Source: JAFGPS01 sp964628465 (GTDB taxonomy: Bacteria > Planctomycetota > Phycisphaerae > Sedimentisphaerales > Anaerobacaceae). Taken from it: a DNA stretch of 64,000 nucleotides. The DNA lies in assembly GCA_964628465.1 (NCBI GenBank), contig CAZVOA010000017.1, positions 4,359-68,358 on the forward strand. Direction: 5' to 3'. A program made the translations under genes and the position numbers. This document shows, piece after piece, positions 35,747 to 43,972 of the stretch. Position 1 is the stretch's first letter. Each line of letters begins with the position of its first letter. Under the pieces are notes generated by a model that saw only the letters and a program-made list of their open reading frames with translations, did not search any database and was not told where the DNA came from.

Positions 35747-35772
35747 AAAAAACCAGTCTTAACGACTGGTTT
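35743..35772. terminator. bidirectional intrinsic terminator between convergent genes
   Basis: AACCAGTC (35751-35758) pairs with GACTGGTT (35764-35771). An eight-base A run on the left gives a U-tract for the minus-strand gene at 35810; for the plus-strand gene the hairpin is followed by a short T-rich stretch. It lies between two convergent genes. Confidence 0.85.
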
Positions 35773-35809
35773 CTCAAAAAAGTTTCTATCATTTCATTAT
35801 CTATTCGGT

Positions 35810-36355
35810 TTATTGGAAATCGAATAACGATTGAGTTTTAATCATTGTGACCTGGTCAGGATAAGCGGCGAATGTATGTATATGTAATTCTGTTTGTCTT
35901 GCCTCGAAATCCACGTAACAGAAAGGCTGCATCTTATCTACTTCCAGTTCAGGATACTTAACAAAAATCCCGCGGTTTCTCGCGAAACGTTCGAGGTCCA
36001 TGTGGCTCTGGCGGTACAAATTCGGACTCATTTTTTCGACCTGGAAGTCCGTCATATAACTGACTCCCTTGCTCAATGTACATTTATGGGTCCTTGGTCC
36101 GCGAAATTGAAAACGCTCAATCAGACCTCTCGATGGAAGCATCTGCCCCGGCGAACTGACTACTTCTGAAACACAAACATCACCGACATAAACACTAACA
36201 ACATGTGTACAACCGGTTACCCAAATATCAGCTTCATACTTTTCTGTATTCAGCTTTCGACTTGAGAATATCTGAAAAAGCTCTGGATGCAAAGGCCTTT
36301 GGAAAAGGCTGAACATTAATTCTTCAACAGCTACATTTATTTGCGGTGAGTCCAT
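35810..36355 (-). CDS. conserved protein of unknown function, possibly DUF2617-like
   Basis: A 181-residue soluble protein with no signal peptide or membrane helix. It is rich in aromatic and basic residues, with motifs FQFRGPRTHKC and YRQSHMDLERF; alternation of strands suggests a beta-rich fold. Length and these blocks recall proteins annotated as DUF2617, but this is from memory and uncertain. Transcribed alone, convergent with the TPR-like gene. No function is proposed. Confidence 0.75.
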   Translation of the reverse strand: MDSPQINVAVEELMFSLFQRPLHPELFQIFSSRKLNTEKYEADIWVTGCTHVVSVYVGDVCVSEVVSSPGQMLPSRGLIERFQFRGPRTHKCTLSKGVSYMTDFQVEKMSPNLYRQSHMDLERFARNRGIFVKYPELEVDKMQPFCYVDFEARQTELHIHTFAAYPDQVTMIKTQSLFDFQ

Positions 36356-36564
36356 TTAATCATTCCCAATATATAAAAATTTCTCTTCTCATTTTCCGTT
36401 ATTATAACATAACCGCACTGCTAAATCAAGCTTTATATCAGTATTGATAACGCTGTTTGGAATGCTTATGGGACTGTTATTTCACAAGATATGAAATCGC
36501 AATAATTAACAGATGAGAATTTCCAGAAAAAAATTAATGTGATATTTGCAAATATCTATATTTT

Positions 36565-37515
36565 TCAATTGGATGGAAAACCAGCCCTTATAATTTCAGC
36601 GATAATATTGTAAAAAGCGTGTGTGCCCGCTGTAATGCCAAAACCTCGAATCGCATAGAGAAACGCGAAATAAATACCCGCGATAGTCCGAAAAGCAAAT
36701 TCTGTCGCATCGAAAGGGTCAACTTCATTAGGTCTGCCGCTGAAAAAATCAACATGATGATGCGCGCTGAAAAGAGCCGCTGATATTAGAACTGAAAGCA
36801 CAATCGCGTTGGTATGAGTCATCTTGAATATATCCTGAAAAAGGATCATCAGAATACATATTAAAATTAAACGGAAAACAAGCTCTTCATAAATACCCGC
36901 GCCTATTCCAGTTACAATATTCGCCAGCCAGGGACGATTGTTTTCCAGAGTATTTCCATTTCCATTCGATGAATCCGTAGTGTAATTTCCGCCCACAGAC
37001 GAACATGCCGGCACGGACCAGACCTGTGTCGCGGCGGTATTACCATCCGCTTGATCGTGAAAATAACGTGAGCCGATAGAGCTTAATAAAAGTGTTAAAA
37101 CAATCAGAGGTATCGCAAGCAAAATACATTCAATTATCATCAGTCCATAGTCATAAGTCCAGAAAGTCCATTGCTTGCGGGATGTAATCTGCAGCGAAAA
37201 TAGAATAACAATCACGGCCAGAGGCGGAGCCGCCCAAGCGAATTTTCCATGAAAACCAACCGATTCGAGAAAGTTTTGAAGCCAGACGAAAGCTACTACT
37301 CGGATTTGCGACTGATTCAATACATCTGTATTTATCTTGAATGTACCGTATTCATAAAGCAGGATAAACGGCAATAGAAAGAGAATCGCATAAATCGGAC
37401 GGGACGTCCTTTCGAGATAAGAATCCTGCGTAAAATTAAGCAGACTGCTATTGCCGAAAATCGAACTATTCGCTGCATTACCTGCAGAACCTGATTTACG
37501 TTCCTTCTTGCTAAT
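36565..37515 (-). CDS. CPBP-family intramembrane protease, possible ATT start
   Basis: A multi-pass protein of the CPBP (CAAX protease and bacteriocin-processing) family: glutamate pair in YEELVFR (near 36880), a second motif with FSAHHHVDF, and HAFYNI near the end. The family cleaves or modifies prenylated or membrane proteins; the substrate here is unknown. The first usual start is TTG at 37374, but that cuts into the first membrane helix (RPIYAILFLLPFILLYEYG). The frame is open up to 37608 with no ATG, GTG or TTG before 37374, and AGGAG lies 5 bases before an ATT at 37515, giving 316 residues. Either an ATT start is used or a base is misread. The residues between 37515 and 37374 look coding. 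Confidence 0.83.
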   Translation of the reverse strand: MSKKERKSGSAGNAANSSIFGNSSLLNFTQDSYLERTSRPIYAILFLLPFILLYEYGTFKINTDVLNQSQIRVVAFVWLQNFLESVGFHGKFAWAAPPLAVIVILFSLQITSRKQWTFWTYDYGLMIIECILLAIPLIVLTLLLSSIGSRYFHDQADGNTAATQVWSVPACSSVGGNYTTDSSNGNGNTLENNRPWLANIVTGIGAGIYEELVFRLILICILMILFQDIFKMTHTNAIVLSVLISAALFSAHHHVDFFSGRPNEVDPFDATEFAFRTIAGIYFAFLYAIRGFGITAGTHAFYNIIAEIIRAGFPSN

Positions 37516-37670
37516 AAGTACTCCTGATTTATAGAAATACGATTTCTGTAAAACTCTTATAATAACAAAGTTTTTCGTGTTATTACTCCTATTTTTTTCA
37601 GAGTTTACTTACATTATGCCGAAAATACAATAGTCAAAATAATAAAAATCAAAATACAGGAGAAATATTT

Positions 37671-39380
37671 ATGAAACCCAATTTATGTTTCCTTGGGGGT
37701 TGTGAATTTGAATATATTATACATGAGCTGAAGTCCAGTCCTGAACTTTATTTTGATTTTGATTATTTTTACACATTCGAGCATCGCGGCCAGACAAATC
37801 CCTACAATTATTTAACTGAAAACGGCAATGAAATTCTCCAGAGCAATTTCGACGCTGTTATTATTTCTCAGCACGATGCGATGATGGAGCCTATAAAGCA
37901 GATACAGCTCAATCGCGTCAATTCCAGGCTGCATCAGGATCAGCAGCTTAAAGAGCTTGTGAACCAATGCGAACTGATGATAATAACACTTTCCCAGTTA
38001 AATGTCCCTATCCTCATTCAGTTTTTTCCGTGGTTTAGAACGAACATGCTCAACCGCTTCAAACAACCATCGCCGCTCCTGAACGAAGACCAGTTTATGC
38101 GGCAATACTTAACCGCGATGGAAGAGCTTGCGACAAGGTATCCGAATTTTTACGTACTCAACTTCACCAACGTATGTTCGATGCACGGCTTCAAAAATAT
38201 ACTCAAGCAGGCAGACGCTCCGTGGTACAGCCATATACAATTTCCAGCTAAACACTTTGCCCAGGAATTTAAATACTATATTGATTACGTTTTGCGAAGA
38301 ACAAAAAAAGTAAAGTGCGTTTTAGTCGATCTCGACAACACGATGTGGAACGGGATTATCAGAAATGTAGGAATCGAAAATATCCAGATTAGAATTGATA
38401 AGGAAAGATTCCGCTGGAACGTGTTGTCAGTTCTTCACGCCAGGGGAATTCTGGTTGGCATAATCAGCAAGAATGATTCGTATCTCGAAAACGATATTCG
38501 CGCACTTGTAAAAGACATCCTGACTGGACTTGAATTTGTCTGCTTCGTCCTAAACTGGAACGATAAATGGGAGAACTTGCGGCAGGTTCAGCAGCAATTG
38601 AATATTGGCCTCGACTCAATCGCATTTATCGATGACACTCCGTTTGAAAGAGAGCAGATGAAAACAATGCTGCCGGAAGTCAGGGTCTATGACGAAAATA
38701 TTTTCGAGAGCCTGCTATATATGCCCGAATTCCAGCCTGAACAGATAACCTACGAAAGCAAAAAACGAACACGTTTCTACTTAGAGGAAAACCAGCGCAT
38801 ACAGGCACAGGGAAACACTTCAAGAGACGAATTTCTGAAACAATGTAATTTCGCAATCCAGATAGAAAAAATGAAGCCGTATCATGTTGACCGCGTCACG
38901 GAGCTTGTCCAGCGAACGAATCAACTTAACACATCAATTAAACGATACACGAAAGAGCAAATTATTTCTTTCAGTCATCAGCAGAATTGCGACATTTTCA
39001 CGGTGAACGTCGCAGACAAATTCGGCGACTACGGCCTTGTCGGAGTTTGTATTGCTTTTGGCGGCAGCGATAGTTACGAAATAGACACCCTGCTGTTCAG
39101 TTGCCGCGTTATGAGCAGAGGAATCGAAGATTATACTCTCACATCTATACTCAACCACGCAAAAGATAACAATTTTAATAAAGTAATTTTGCGATTTGAA
39201 AAAGGCCCGAAGAACGAACAGATGCGAACGATTTTAAGCAATAACAATTTCACACAAACAGATGATAATAATAATCAAATAACATACACATTCGACCTGG
39301 CAAACCAGCAGATAAAACCATATCCCGAATGGCTCTCGCCCGAACAATCCCCTTCCCAGCCGGAGCTTCTTTCGATATAA
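37671..39380 (+). CDS. FkbH-like HAD-IIIC phosphatase/acyltransferase
   Basis: 569 residues. The N-terminal third resembles the SGNH-like part of FkbH proteins (about 1-205). The HAD domain carries VDLDNTMW with D220/D222 as nucleophile and acid, SKND (motif II area) and FIDDTPFEREQM (motif IV). The C-terminal third is GNAT-like (RVTELVQRTNQLN, VGVCIAFGG, LLFSCRVMSRGIE). FkbH enzymes load glyceryl or similar groups on acyl carrier proteins for polyketide or surface-glycan pathways. No carrier protein, PKS or methyltransferase is next to it, so its pathway is unknown. An AGGAG site precedes the ATG. Confidence 0.9.
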   Translation: MKPNLCFLGGCEFEYIIHELKSSPELYFDFDYFYTFEHRGQTNPYNYLTENGNEILQSNFDAVIISQHDAMMEPIKQIQLNRVNSRLHQDQQLKELVNQCELMIITLSQLNVPILIQFFPWFRTNMLNRFKQPSPLLNEDQFMRQYLTAMEELATRYPNFYVLNFTNVCSMHGFKNILKQADAPWYSHIQFPAKHFAQEFKYYIDYVLRRTKKVKCVLVDLDNTMWNGIIRNVGIENIQIRIDKERFRWNVLSVLHARGILVGIISKNDSYLENDIRALVKDILTGLEFVCFVLNWNDKWENLRQVQQQLNIGLDSIAFIDDTPFEREQMKTMLPEVRVYDENIFESLLYMPEFQPEQITYESKKRTRFYLEENQRIQAQGNTSRDEFLKQCNFAIQIEKMKPYHVDRVTELVQRTNQLNTSIKRYTKEQIISFSHQQNCDIFTVNVADKFGDYGLVGVCIAFGGSDSYEIDTLLFSCRVMSRGIEDYTLTSILNHAKDNNFNKVILRFEKGPKNEQMRTILSNNNFTQTDDNNNQITYTFDLANQQIKPYPEWLSPEQSPSQPELLSI

Positions 39381-39452
39381 TTATTAGCTGTAATCAAGAG
39401 TAGCAGGTTCATAATATTATGAGCCACTTTCAATATATTAAATTTGTAGCAA

Positions 39453-39525
39453 GGGTGGCATCCTCAAGCGAAGCTTGGGGATGGCTATTCCGAATTTACT
39501 TTGTCATTCCTGCGCAGGCAGGAAT
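39453..39525. repeat. family C half copy plus family D hairpin
   Basis: 39453-39485 repeats the right half of the element at 13152-13239 in reverse complement (one mismatch and one missing base). 20 bases on, ATTCCTGC-GCAG-GCAGGAAT (39506-39525) is a family D hairpin preceded by CTTTGTC. The pair lies immediately before the ATG at 39541. Confidence 0.8.
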
Positions 39526-39540
39526 CCATTTTTTTGATTT

Positions 39541-40212
39541 ATGTCGCAGACAAGTGAAAAATTATTAGAAATCTACCAAATCCTTTACGATGAGTTTGGG
39601 CCTCAGAACTGGTGGCCGGGCGAAACGCAAATCGAAATTGCGGTCGGCGCCATTCTCACACAAAATACAAGCTGGTCCAACGTAAAGAAAGCGATAACAA
39701 ACCTGCAAAACGCAGATTGCCTCACAGCACAAAAACTTTACGAACTCCCAAACGAACGCGTAGCGGAACTAATCAGGCCGGCGGGTTATTACAACATAAA
39801 AACAAAGCGGCTGAAAAACTTTATCAACTGGTTCGTAAATGAATATTCCGGCGATTTCAAATTACTCGAAGTCGTAAACACAAACAGACTCAGAGAAGAG
39901 TTGCTTTCCATCAACGGCGTAGGCCGTGAGACTGCCGACTCCATTCTCCTGTACGCTTTAGAACGCCCAGTCTTCGTTATAGACGCTTATACCGCACGAA
40001 TCACCCAAAGACACCACCTTTCTGACCAGGAAGCCGATTACAAACAATTAAAAGACCTGTTCGAGTCAAATCTTCCGCAGGAAGTGCCGCTATACAACGA
40101 GTTCCACGCACTAATTGTCCGCACAGGCTATTTATACTGCAAACCAAAACCAAAATGCGACCAATGCCCCATGAACAAACTCCCCCACACAGTCAATATA
40201 GAATACTATTAA
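39541..40212 (+). CDS. endonuclease III-like DNA glycosylase (HhH-GPD)
   Basis: 223 residues with the HhH-GPD layout: AVGAILTQNTSWSNV (catalytic-domain start), helix-hairpin-helix INGVGRETADSILLYAL (about 123-140) and the catalytic Asp in VIDAYTARI (about 146). The C-terminal iron-sulfur loop has only three Cys (YCKPKPKCDQC); the fourth of endonuclease III is missing. It fits the group with MagIII/Ogg-like endonuclease III-related enzymes, so the substrate could be oxidised or alkylated bases. No Shine-Dalgarno is visible because a repeat lies directly upstream. Confidence 0.9.
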   Translation: MSQTSEKLLEIYQILYDEFGPQNWWPGETQIEIAVGAILTQNTSWSNVKKAITNLQNADCLTAQKLYELPNERVAELIRPAGYYNIKTKRLKNFINWFVNEYSGDFKLLEVVNTNRLREELLSINGVGRETADSILLYALERPVFVIDAYTARITQRHHLSDQEADYKQLKDLFESNLPQEVPLYNEFHALIVRTGYLYCKPKPKCDQCPMNKLPHTVNIEYY

Positions 40213-40260
40213 TATTAACCGCAAAGAACGCGGAGACCGCTGAGAAGATATCTTCTTAAT

Positions 40261-40294
40261 GTCATTGCGAGGAGCAAAGCTACGCGGCAATCTT
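40261..40294. repeat. family B repeat end
   Basis: GTCATTGCGAGGAGCAAAGC running to GGCAATCTT. It matches the left end of the fuller element at 50864-50955. Confidence 0.7.
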
Positions 40295-40351
40295 CAACTC
40301 AACTAAATCAGTTATCACACAAATACACAAAGATTTGATTATTTCAATGTT

Positions 40352-40378
40352 GTCATTCTGAACGCAGTGAAGAATCTG
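40352..40378. repeat. family A repeat end
   Basis: GTCATTCTGAACGCAGTGAA followed by GAATCTG: identical to the left end of the element at 11013. Confidence 0.75.
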
Positions 40379-40439
40379 GCCTGAGAATATTATTCAAGTT
40401 TCGTATGCTTTACCCCATCCGAAAGCCAGTTATTTACCA

Positions 40440-40475
40440 TTCTCCGTAGCAGACTACTACGAAGGATAAAATCTT
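40440..40475. repeat. family E copy 2
   Basis: TTCTCCGTAGCAGACTACTA followed by CGAAGGATAAAATCTT; compare 8206-8238. CGTAG and CTACG form a small inverted repeat. Confidence 0.6.
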
Positions 40476-40551
40476 CACACAATATAGCAAAAAGGAGATA
40501 ATTTTCTTCAATTTATTTGACTTGATAATTCTAAATAGATATATTATTAAT

Positions 40552-40746
40552 ATGAATATGACAAGCAAAGACATAGCAATTAAAAATATTCAGAATATTC
40601 CGGATTCTCCCACATGGGCTGACATCATCGAAGAACGTATCCGTTTTTTGTCGTCTATAGATAAAGAGATTAATAATACAAAATCCGAAATGCTCAGCCA
40701 GCAGGAAGAAGTAATAGAAAGTATAAAACAGTTTGTTTCCAAATAA
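40552..40746 (+). CDS. small antitoxin-like protein
   Basis: 64 residues from the ATG at 40552 (a second ATG at 40558). Sequence MTSKDIAIKNIQNIPDSPTW followed by ADIIEERIRFL and a helical tail resembles the small antitoxin-like helical proteins common in planctomycetes and cyanobacteria, where the N-terminal part may form a ribbon-helix or dimer domain. No toxin gene adjoins it on either side, so a toxin-antitoxin role is only a guess. The upstream frame to a TTG at 40522 has no support. Confidence 0.65.
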   Translation: MNMTSKDIAIKNIQNIPDSPTWADIIEERIRFLSSIDKEINNTKSEMLSQQEEVIESIKQFVSK

Positions 40747-40833
40747 TCCGGACATTTCCAACTAAACCGTAGGGACAAGCCCCACCAGTCGTGTTTTAGT
40801 ATCTTTTCACTTTATACTTTTTACTTATCACTT

Positions 40834-42909
40834 TTAATGAATCGTTTCGCCGGGTTTTGCGCCGGAATCTACTGTTAGCATGAAAACTTCTGAGCCGCCG
40901 GGGCCGGAGGCTAAGATCATTCCTTCGGATAGACCGAATTTCATCTTTCGCGGTTTTAAATTCGCGAATACAACAACCAGTTTGCCAACCAAATCTTCCG
41001 GCTTGTATGCTTTTGCTATTCCTGCCAGAACATTCTTTTCCACGCCGCCCAAGTCTAAAACCAACTTGAGAAGTTTGTCTGCACCTTCGACTTTTTCGGC
41101 TGTTTTTACCTTTGCGACTCTAAGGTCAATCTTCGCGAAATCTTCTATTGTACATTCGGGCTTGATTGGCTCCGCCAATTGGTTCTGAGTACTGAGTTCT
41201 GCATTCAGAGCAGTTGGTTCTGTAGTCTGAGGTCTTTGGTCTGTATTCTGTATATTTGCTTTGCTTTCTTCTATCATTGCGTTCACCTGTTTTTCATCAA
41301 TTCTTTCTGCCAATCTATCAAAGCTGCCAATCTTACAGTTTTCAAGTACCTGATTCAAATCCGCAAGCTTGAGCGGCTCTACATTCAGGATTTTCTCAAC
41401 ACTTTCGGCGAATTTCGGCAGAATTGGTTTTAAATAAATCGTCAAGACTTTCATCGCGTTTATAATCGCGGTCAAGTTCGTGCGTGTAAGTTCCGGGTCA
41501 GTTTTTATAGTTGACCAGGGCTGCTTTGCCTCAACGAAACGATTTGCTTCGTCGGCAAGGGCTGCAATAGTTCTTACTACTGCGGCGTACTTCAGTTTTT
41601 CATAATCATTAACAATCTGCTCCGACGCTGCGGTAAGCTTTTGAATAAGTTCCTTACCTTCTCCATCCAGCTTGCCAAGCGTAGAGTCGAGATTCTTCGT
41701 GAGCATTGGAACAGAACGAGAGGCGAGGTTTGCTAATTTACCAACTACTTCCGAATTGATTTTATTTACAAAATCATCGACCTTCAAATCAATATCGTCG
41801 ATACTGTCACTCAACTTACGCGCATAGTAATATCTCAGGTATTCCGGATTAAGATGCTTGAGGTACGTACTTGCTTTTATGAAAGTACCCCGTGACTTGC
41901 TCATCTTCTCGCCGTTCACGGTTAAGAAGCCATGCACAAAAAGTTTATCAGCGGTCTTTATATCGGAAGCTATCAACATTGCCGGCCAGAACAAGGCATG
42001 GAAATACATTATGTCCTTGCCGATGAAATGATACAGTTCATATTGGCCTTCGCCGCCTTTACCGGAATTGGAACCAGGCCAAAGAACATCGAAGTCAAGA
42101 TTGTTTCGGTCACAGTAATTTTTCGCTGAGGCCATATAACCAATAGGCGCATCGAGCCAGACGTAGAAATACTTATTTTCCTCGCCGGGAATTTTGAAAC
42201 CAAAGTACGGCCCATCACGCGAAATGTCCCAGTCCTTCAGGCCCGCACTGAACCACTCATCGAGCTTGTTCGCCACCGACTGCTGAGTATGGCCGCTCGT
42301 AAGAAGTTTTCTTAGCGGCTGTTCGTAATCCGCCAACCTGAAAAAATAATGTACAGATGTTTTCAAAACAGGCGGCGTATTGCATGTCGCGCAATAAGGA
42401 TTGATAAGGTCAGAGGGACGATATGTTGTGCCGCATACTTCGCATGAATCACCATACTGATGTTCCGCCTTGCATTTCGGGCATGTGCCGCGAACAAACC
42501 TGTCCGGCAGTGCCATTTTGCAGTTTTCACAATAGGCCTGCTCAACGTCACGCTGAACTATCGAGCCTTTTTCTTTCAGCCGGTTGTAAATCATCTCGCT
42601 GAAATATTTATTTTCCGGGCTGTGTGTCGAATAGTAATTATCGAACTCGATATGAAAACCGTCGAAATCAGCCTTATGTTCCTTTCTAACGTTGTCTATC
42701 ATCTGTTCCGGTGTAATACCGGCTTTTCTTGCGCTAATCATAACTGGTGTGCCGTGGGTATCATCAGCACAAAAATAAAGACATTCGTTGCCGCAGAGTT
42801 TCTGGAAGCGCACCCAGATATCCGTCTGGAGATATTCGACAAGGTGGCCTATATGAATCGGTCCGTTCGCATAAGGTAAAGCGGAGGTTACAACTATTTT
42901 TCGAGGCAT
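40834..42909 (-). CDS. metG: methionyl-tRNA synthetase
   Basis: 691 residues, class I synthetase charging tRNA-Met. HIGH motif at 19-22, KMSKS at 335-339, and two zinc knuckles (C127/C130/C143/C146 and C156/C159/C173/C176), so it is of the two-knuckle type. The anticodon-binding helical domain follows, then a Gln/Thr-rich linker (about 560-585) and a C-terminal EMAP/Trbp111-like tRNA-binding domain (about 590-691, IDLRVAKVKTAEKVEGADKL) that mediates dimerisation. It lies 15 bases after ricT on the same strand in a tmk-holB-ricT-metG run, an order also seen in other bacteria. Confidence 0.97.
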   Translation of the reverse strand: MPRKIVVTSALPYANGPIHIGHLVEYLQTDIWVRFQKLCGNECLYFCADDTHGTPVMISARKAGITPEQMIDNVRKEHKADFDGFHIEFDNYYSTHSPENKYFSEMIYNRLKEKGSIVQRDVEQAYCENCKMALPDRFVRGTCPKCKAEHQYGDSCEVCGTTYRPSDLINPYCATCNTPPVLKTSVHYFFRLADYEQPLRKLLTSGHTQQSVANKLDEWFSAGLKDWDISRDGPYFGFKIPGEENKYFYVWLDAPIGYMASAKNYCDRNNLDFDVLWPGSNSGKGGEGQYELYHFIGKDIMYFHALFWPAMLIASDIKTADKLFVHGFLTVNGEKMSKSRGTFIKASTYLKHLNPEYLRYYYARKLSDSIDDIDLKVDDFVNKINSEVVGKLANLASRSVPMLTKNLDSTLGKLDGEGKELIQKLTAASEQIVNDYEKLKYAAVVRTIAALADEANRFVEAKQPWSTIKTDPELTRTNLTAIINAMKVLTIYLKPILPKFAESVEKILNVEPLKLADLNQVLENCKIGSFDRLAERIDEKQVNAMIEESKANIQNTDQRPQTTEPTALNAELSTQNQLAEPIKPECTIEDFAKIDLRVAKVKTAEKVEGADKLLKLVLDLGGVEKNVLAGIAKAYKPEDLVGKLVVVFANLKPRKMKFGLSEGMILASGPGGSEVFMLTVDSGAKPGETIH

Positions 42910-42924
42910 ATTTCTTCCCTGATA

Positions 42925-43932
42925 TTACTGGTCATTACTTTCTTCTTCATCGCCCTCATATTCGTTAAACTTACCATAGTCATTATTTTTTTCATCAGCT
43001 TTATTCTGTTTGTTGTCTTTTTGCGGGTGAATCCCTTTGGGGGCATTAAGCTCATCAAATTTCAGAGCTTCTTTGTCCCCGTTTTCATATTCGACAACAA
43101 CAAGCTGTGTCAAAATCTGCGAGTCAATTACCTTGGCCATCCCTTTTGGAGTTTTTATCATGGCATTCTTTTTAGGCAATCTCCTCTTAAGATCGGTATA
43201 AGTTTCGTCTTCGTATCTCAGGCAGCATTTTAACCTGCCGCAAAAGCCTGATATTTTTGCCGGGTCGAGCGTAGCTTTCTGCATTTTTGCCATTCTCATA
43301 TTAACCGGCTTAAGGAGTTTGAGGAATCTCTGGCAACAGCATTGCTGGCCGCAGCTTTCGAGGTCACCAAGCAGCTTGGCTTCGTCACGGGAACCAATCT
43401 GGCGCATTTCGATTCGCGTCTGGTATTCCTGTGCGATTCTTTTAACGAGATCACGGAAATCAACACGTCCATCCGACATGAAATAGAAAATAATTCTTTC
43501 CCCGCCAAAGAGATGTTCAGCTTCCACAATTTTCATCGGCAGGTCCATTTCCTTCACGATTTTTCGACAGAAATCGACCTCATCTTTTGTGTTCTTTTGA
43601 AGGTGACGTTCTTCACTTACATCGGCACTCGTCGCAAACCTAACAAATTTTCCCGCTTGCGGCGGGCAATAATCTATTTCGCTGTTATCGAAATATTCTT
43701 TAACCTGTTCTTCCTTGAGCTTGAACTGGCCGCCCCTGTAGGAATTCAACTGGCCGACAATGTAGCCCAATTCAAGTCCCCTTTCGGTTTTGACTATAAC
43801 ACAGGAGTTGACTTTGGGAATCTCGTTTTCACTATGTTCGAAGAAACCAAGAGCATTCATGCGGCCGAATCTGACCAGCATGTATTTTTTACTTTTTATC
43901 GGTTTCTGTTTATTTTCTGAAGGTTTCTGCAT
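42925..43932 (-). CDS. ricT: RicT/YaaT-like PSP1-domain protein
   Basis: 335 residues with the PSP1 domain (about 80-190) and the Cys-rich signature SCGQQCCCQRFL and GFCGRLKCCLRYE (about 190-245) that in RicT binds an iron-sulfur cluster. In Bacillus the RicAFT complex acts with RNase Y in mRNA maturation. The C-terminal 50 residues are Lys/Asn/Glu-rich and disordered. The N-terminal 20 residues are a basic extension. Neighbour to holB and tmk, as in Firmicutes, where yaaT follows holB. Confidence 0.92.
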   Translation of the reverse strand: MQKPSENKQKPIKSKKYMLVRFGRMNALGFFEHSENEIPKVNSCVIVKTERGLELGYIVGQLNSYRGGQFKLKEEQVKEYFDNSEIDYCPPQAGKFVRFATSADVSEERHLQKNTKDEVDFCRKIVKEMDLPMKIVEAEHLFGGERIIFYFMSDGRVDFRDLVKRIAQEYQTRIEMRQIGSRDEAKLLGDLESCGQQCCCQRFLKLLKPVNMRMAKMQKATLDPAKISGFCGRLKCCLRYEDETYTDLKRRLPKKNAMIKTPKGMAKVIDSQILTQLVVVEYENGDKEALKFDELNAPKGIHPQKDNKQNKADEKNNDYGKFNEYEGDEEESNDQ

Positions 43933-43972
43933 TCCATTATCCGAGTATAAATTATCTTAAAATTAAAACGAA

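Larger units (their letters stand above)
40213..40551. other. repeat-filled intergenic region
   Basis: No gene is supported in these 339 bases. They hold a short GC-rich stretch (CCGCAAAGAACGCGGAGACC at 40219), a family B repeat start (40261-40294), a family A left end (40352-40378) and a family E copy (40440-40475). This is the densest repeat cluster of the window. Confidence 0.7.

Noticed and set aside
40213..40500. Possible CRISPR array because of repeated palindromic words
   Set aside because: The repeats belong to different families and there is no regular spacing.
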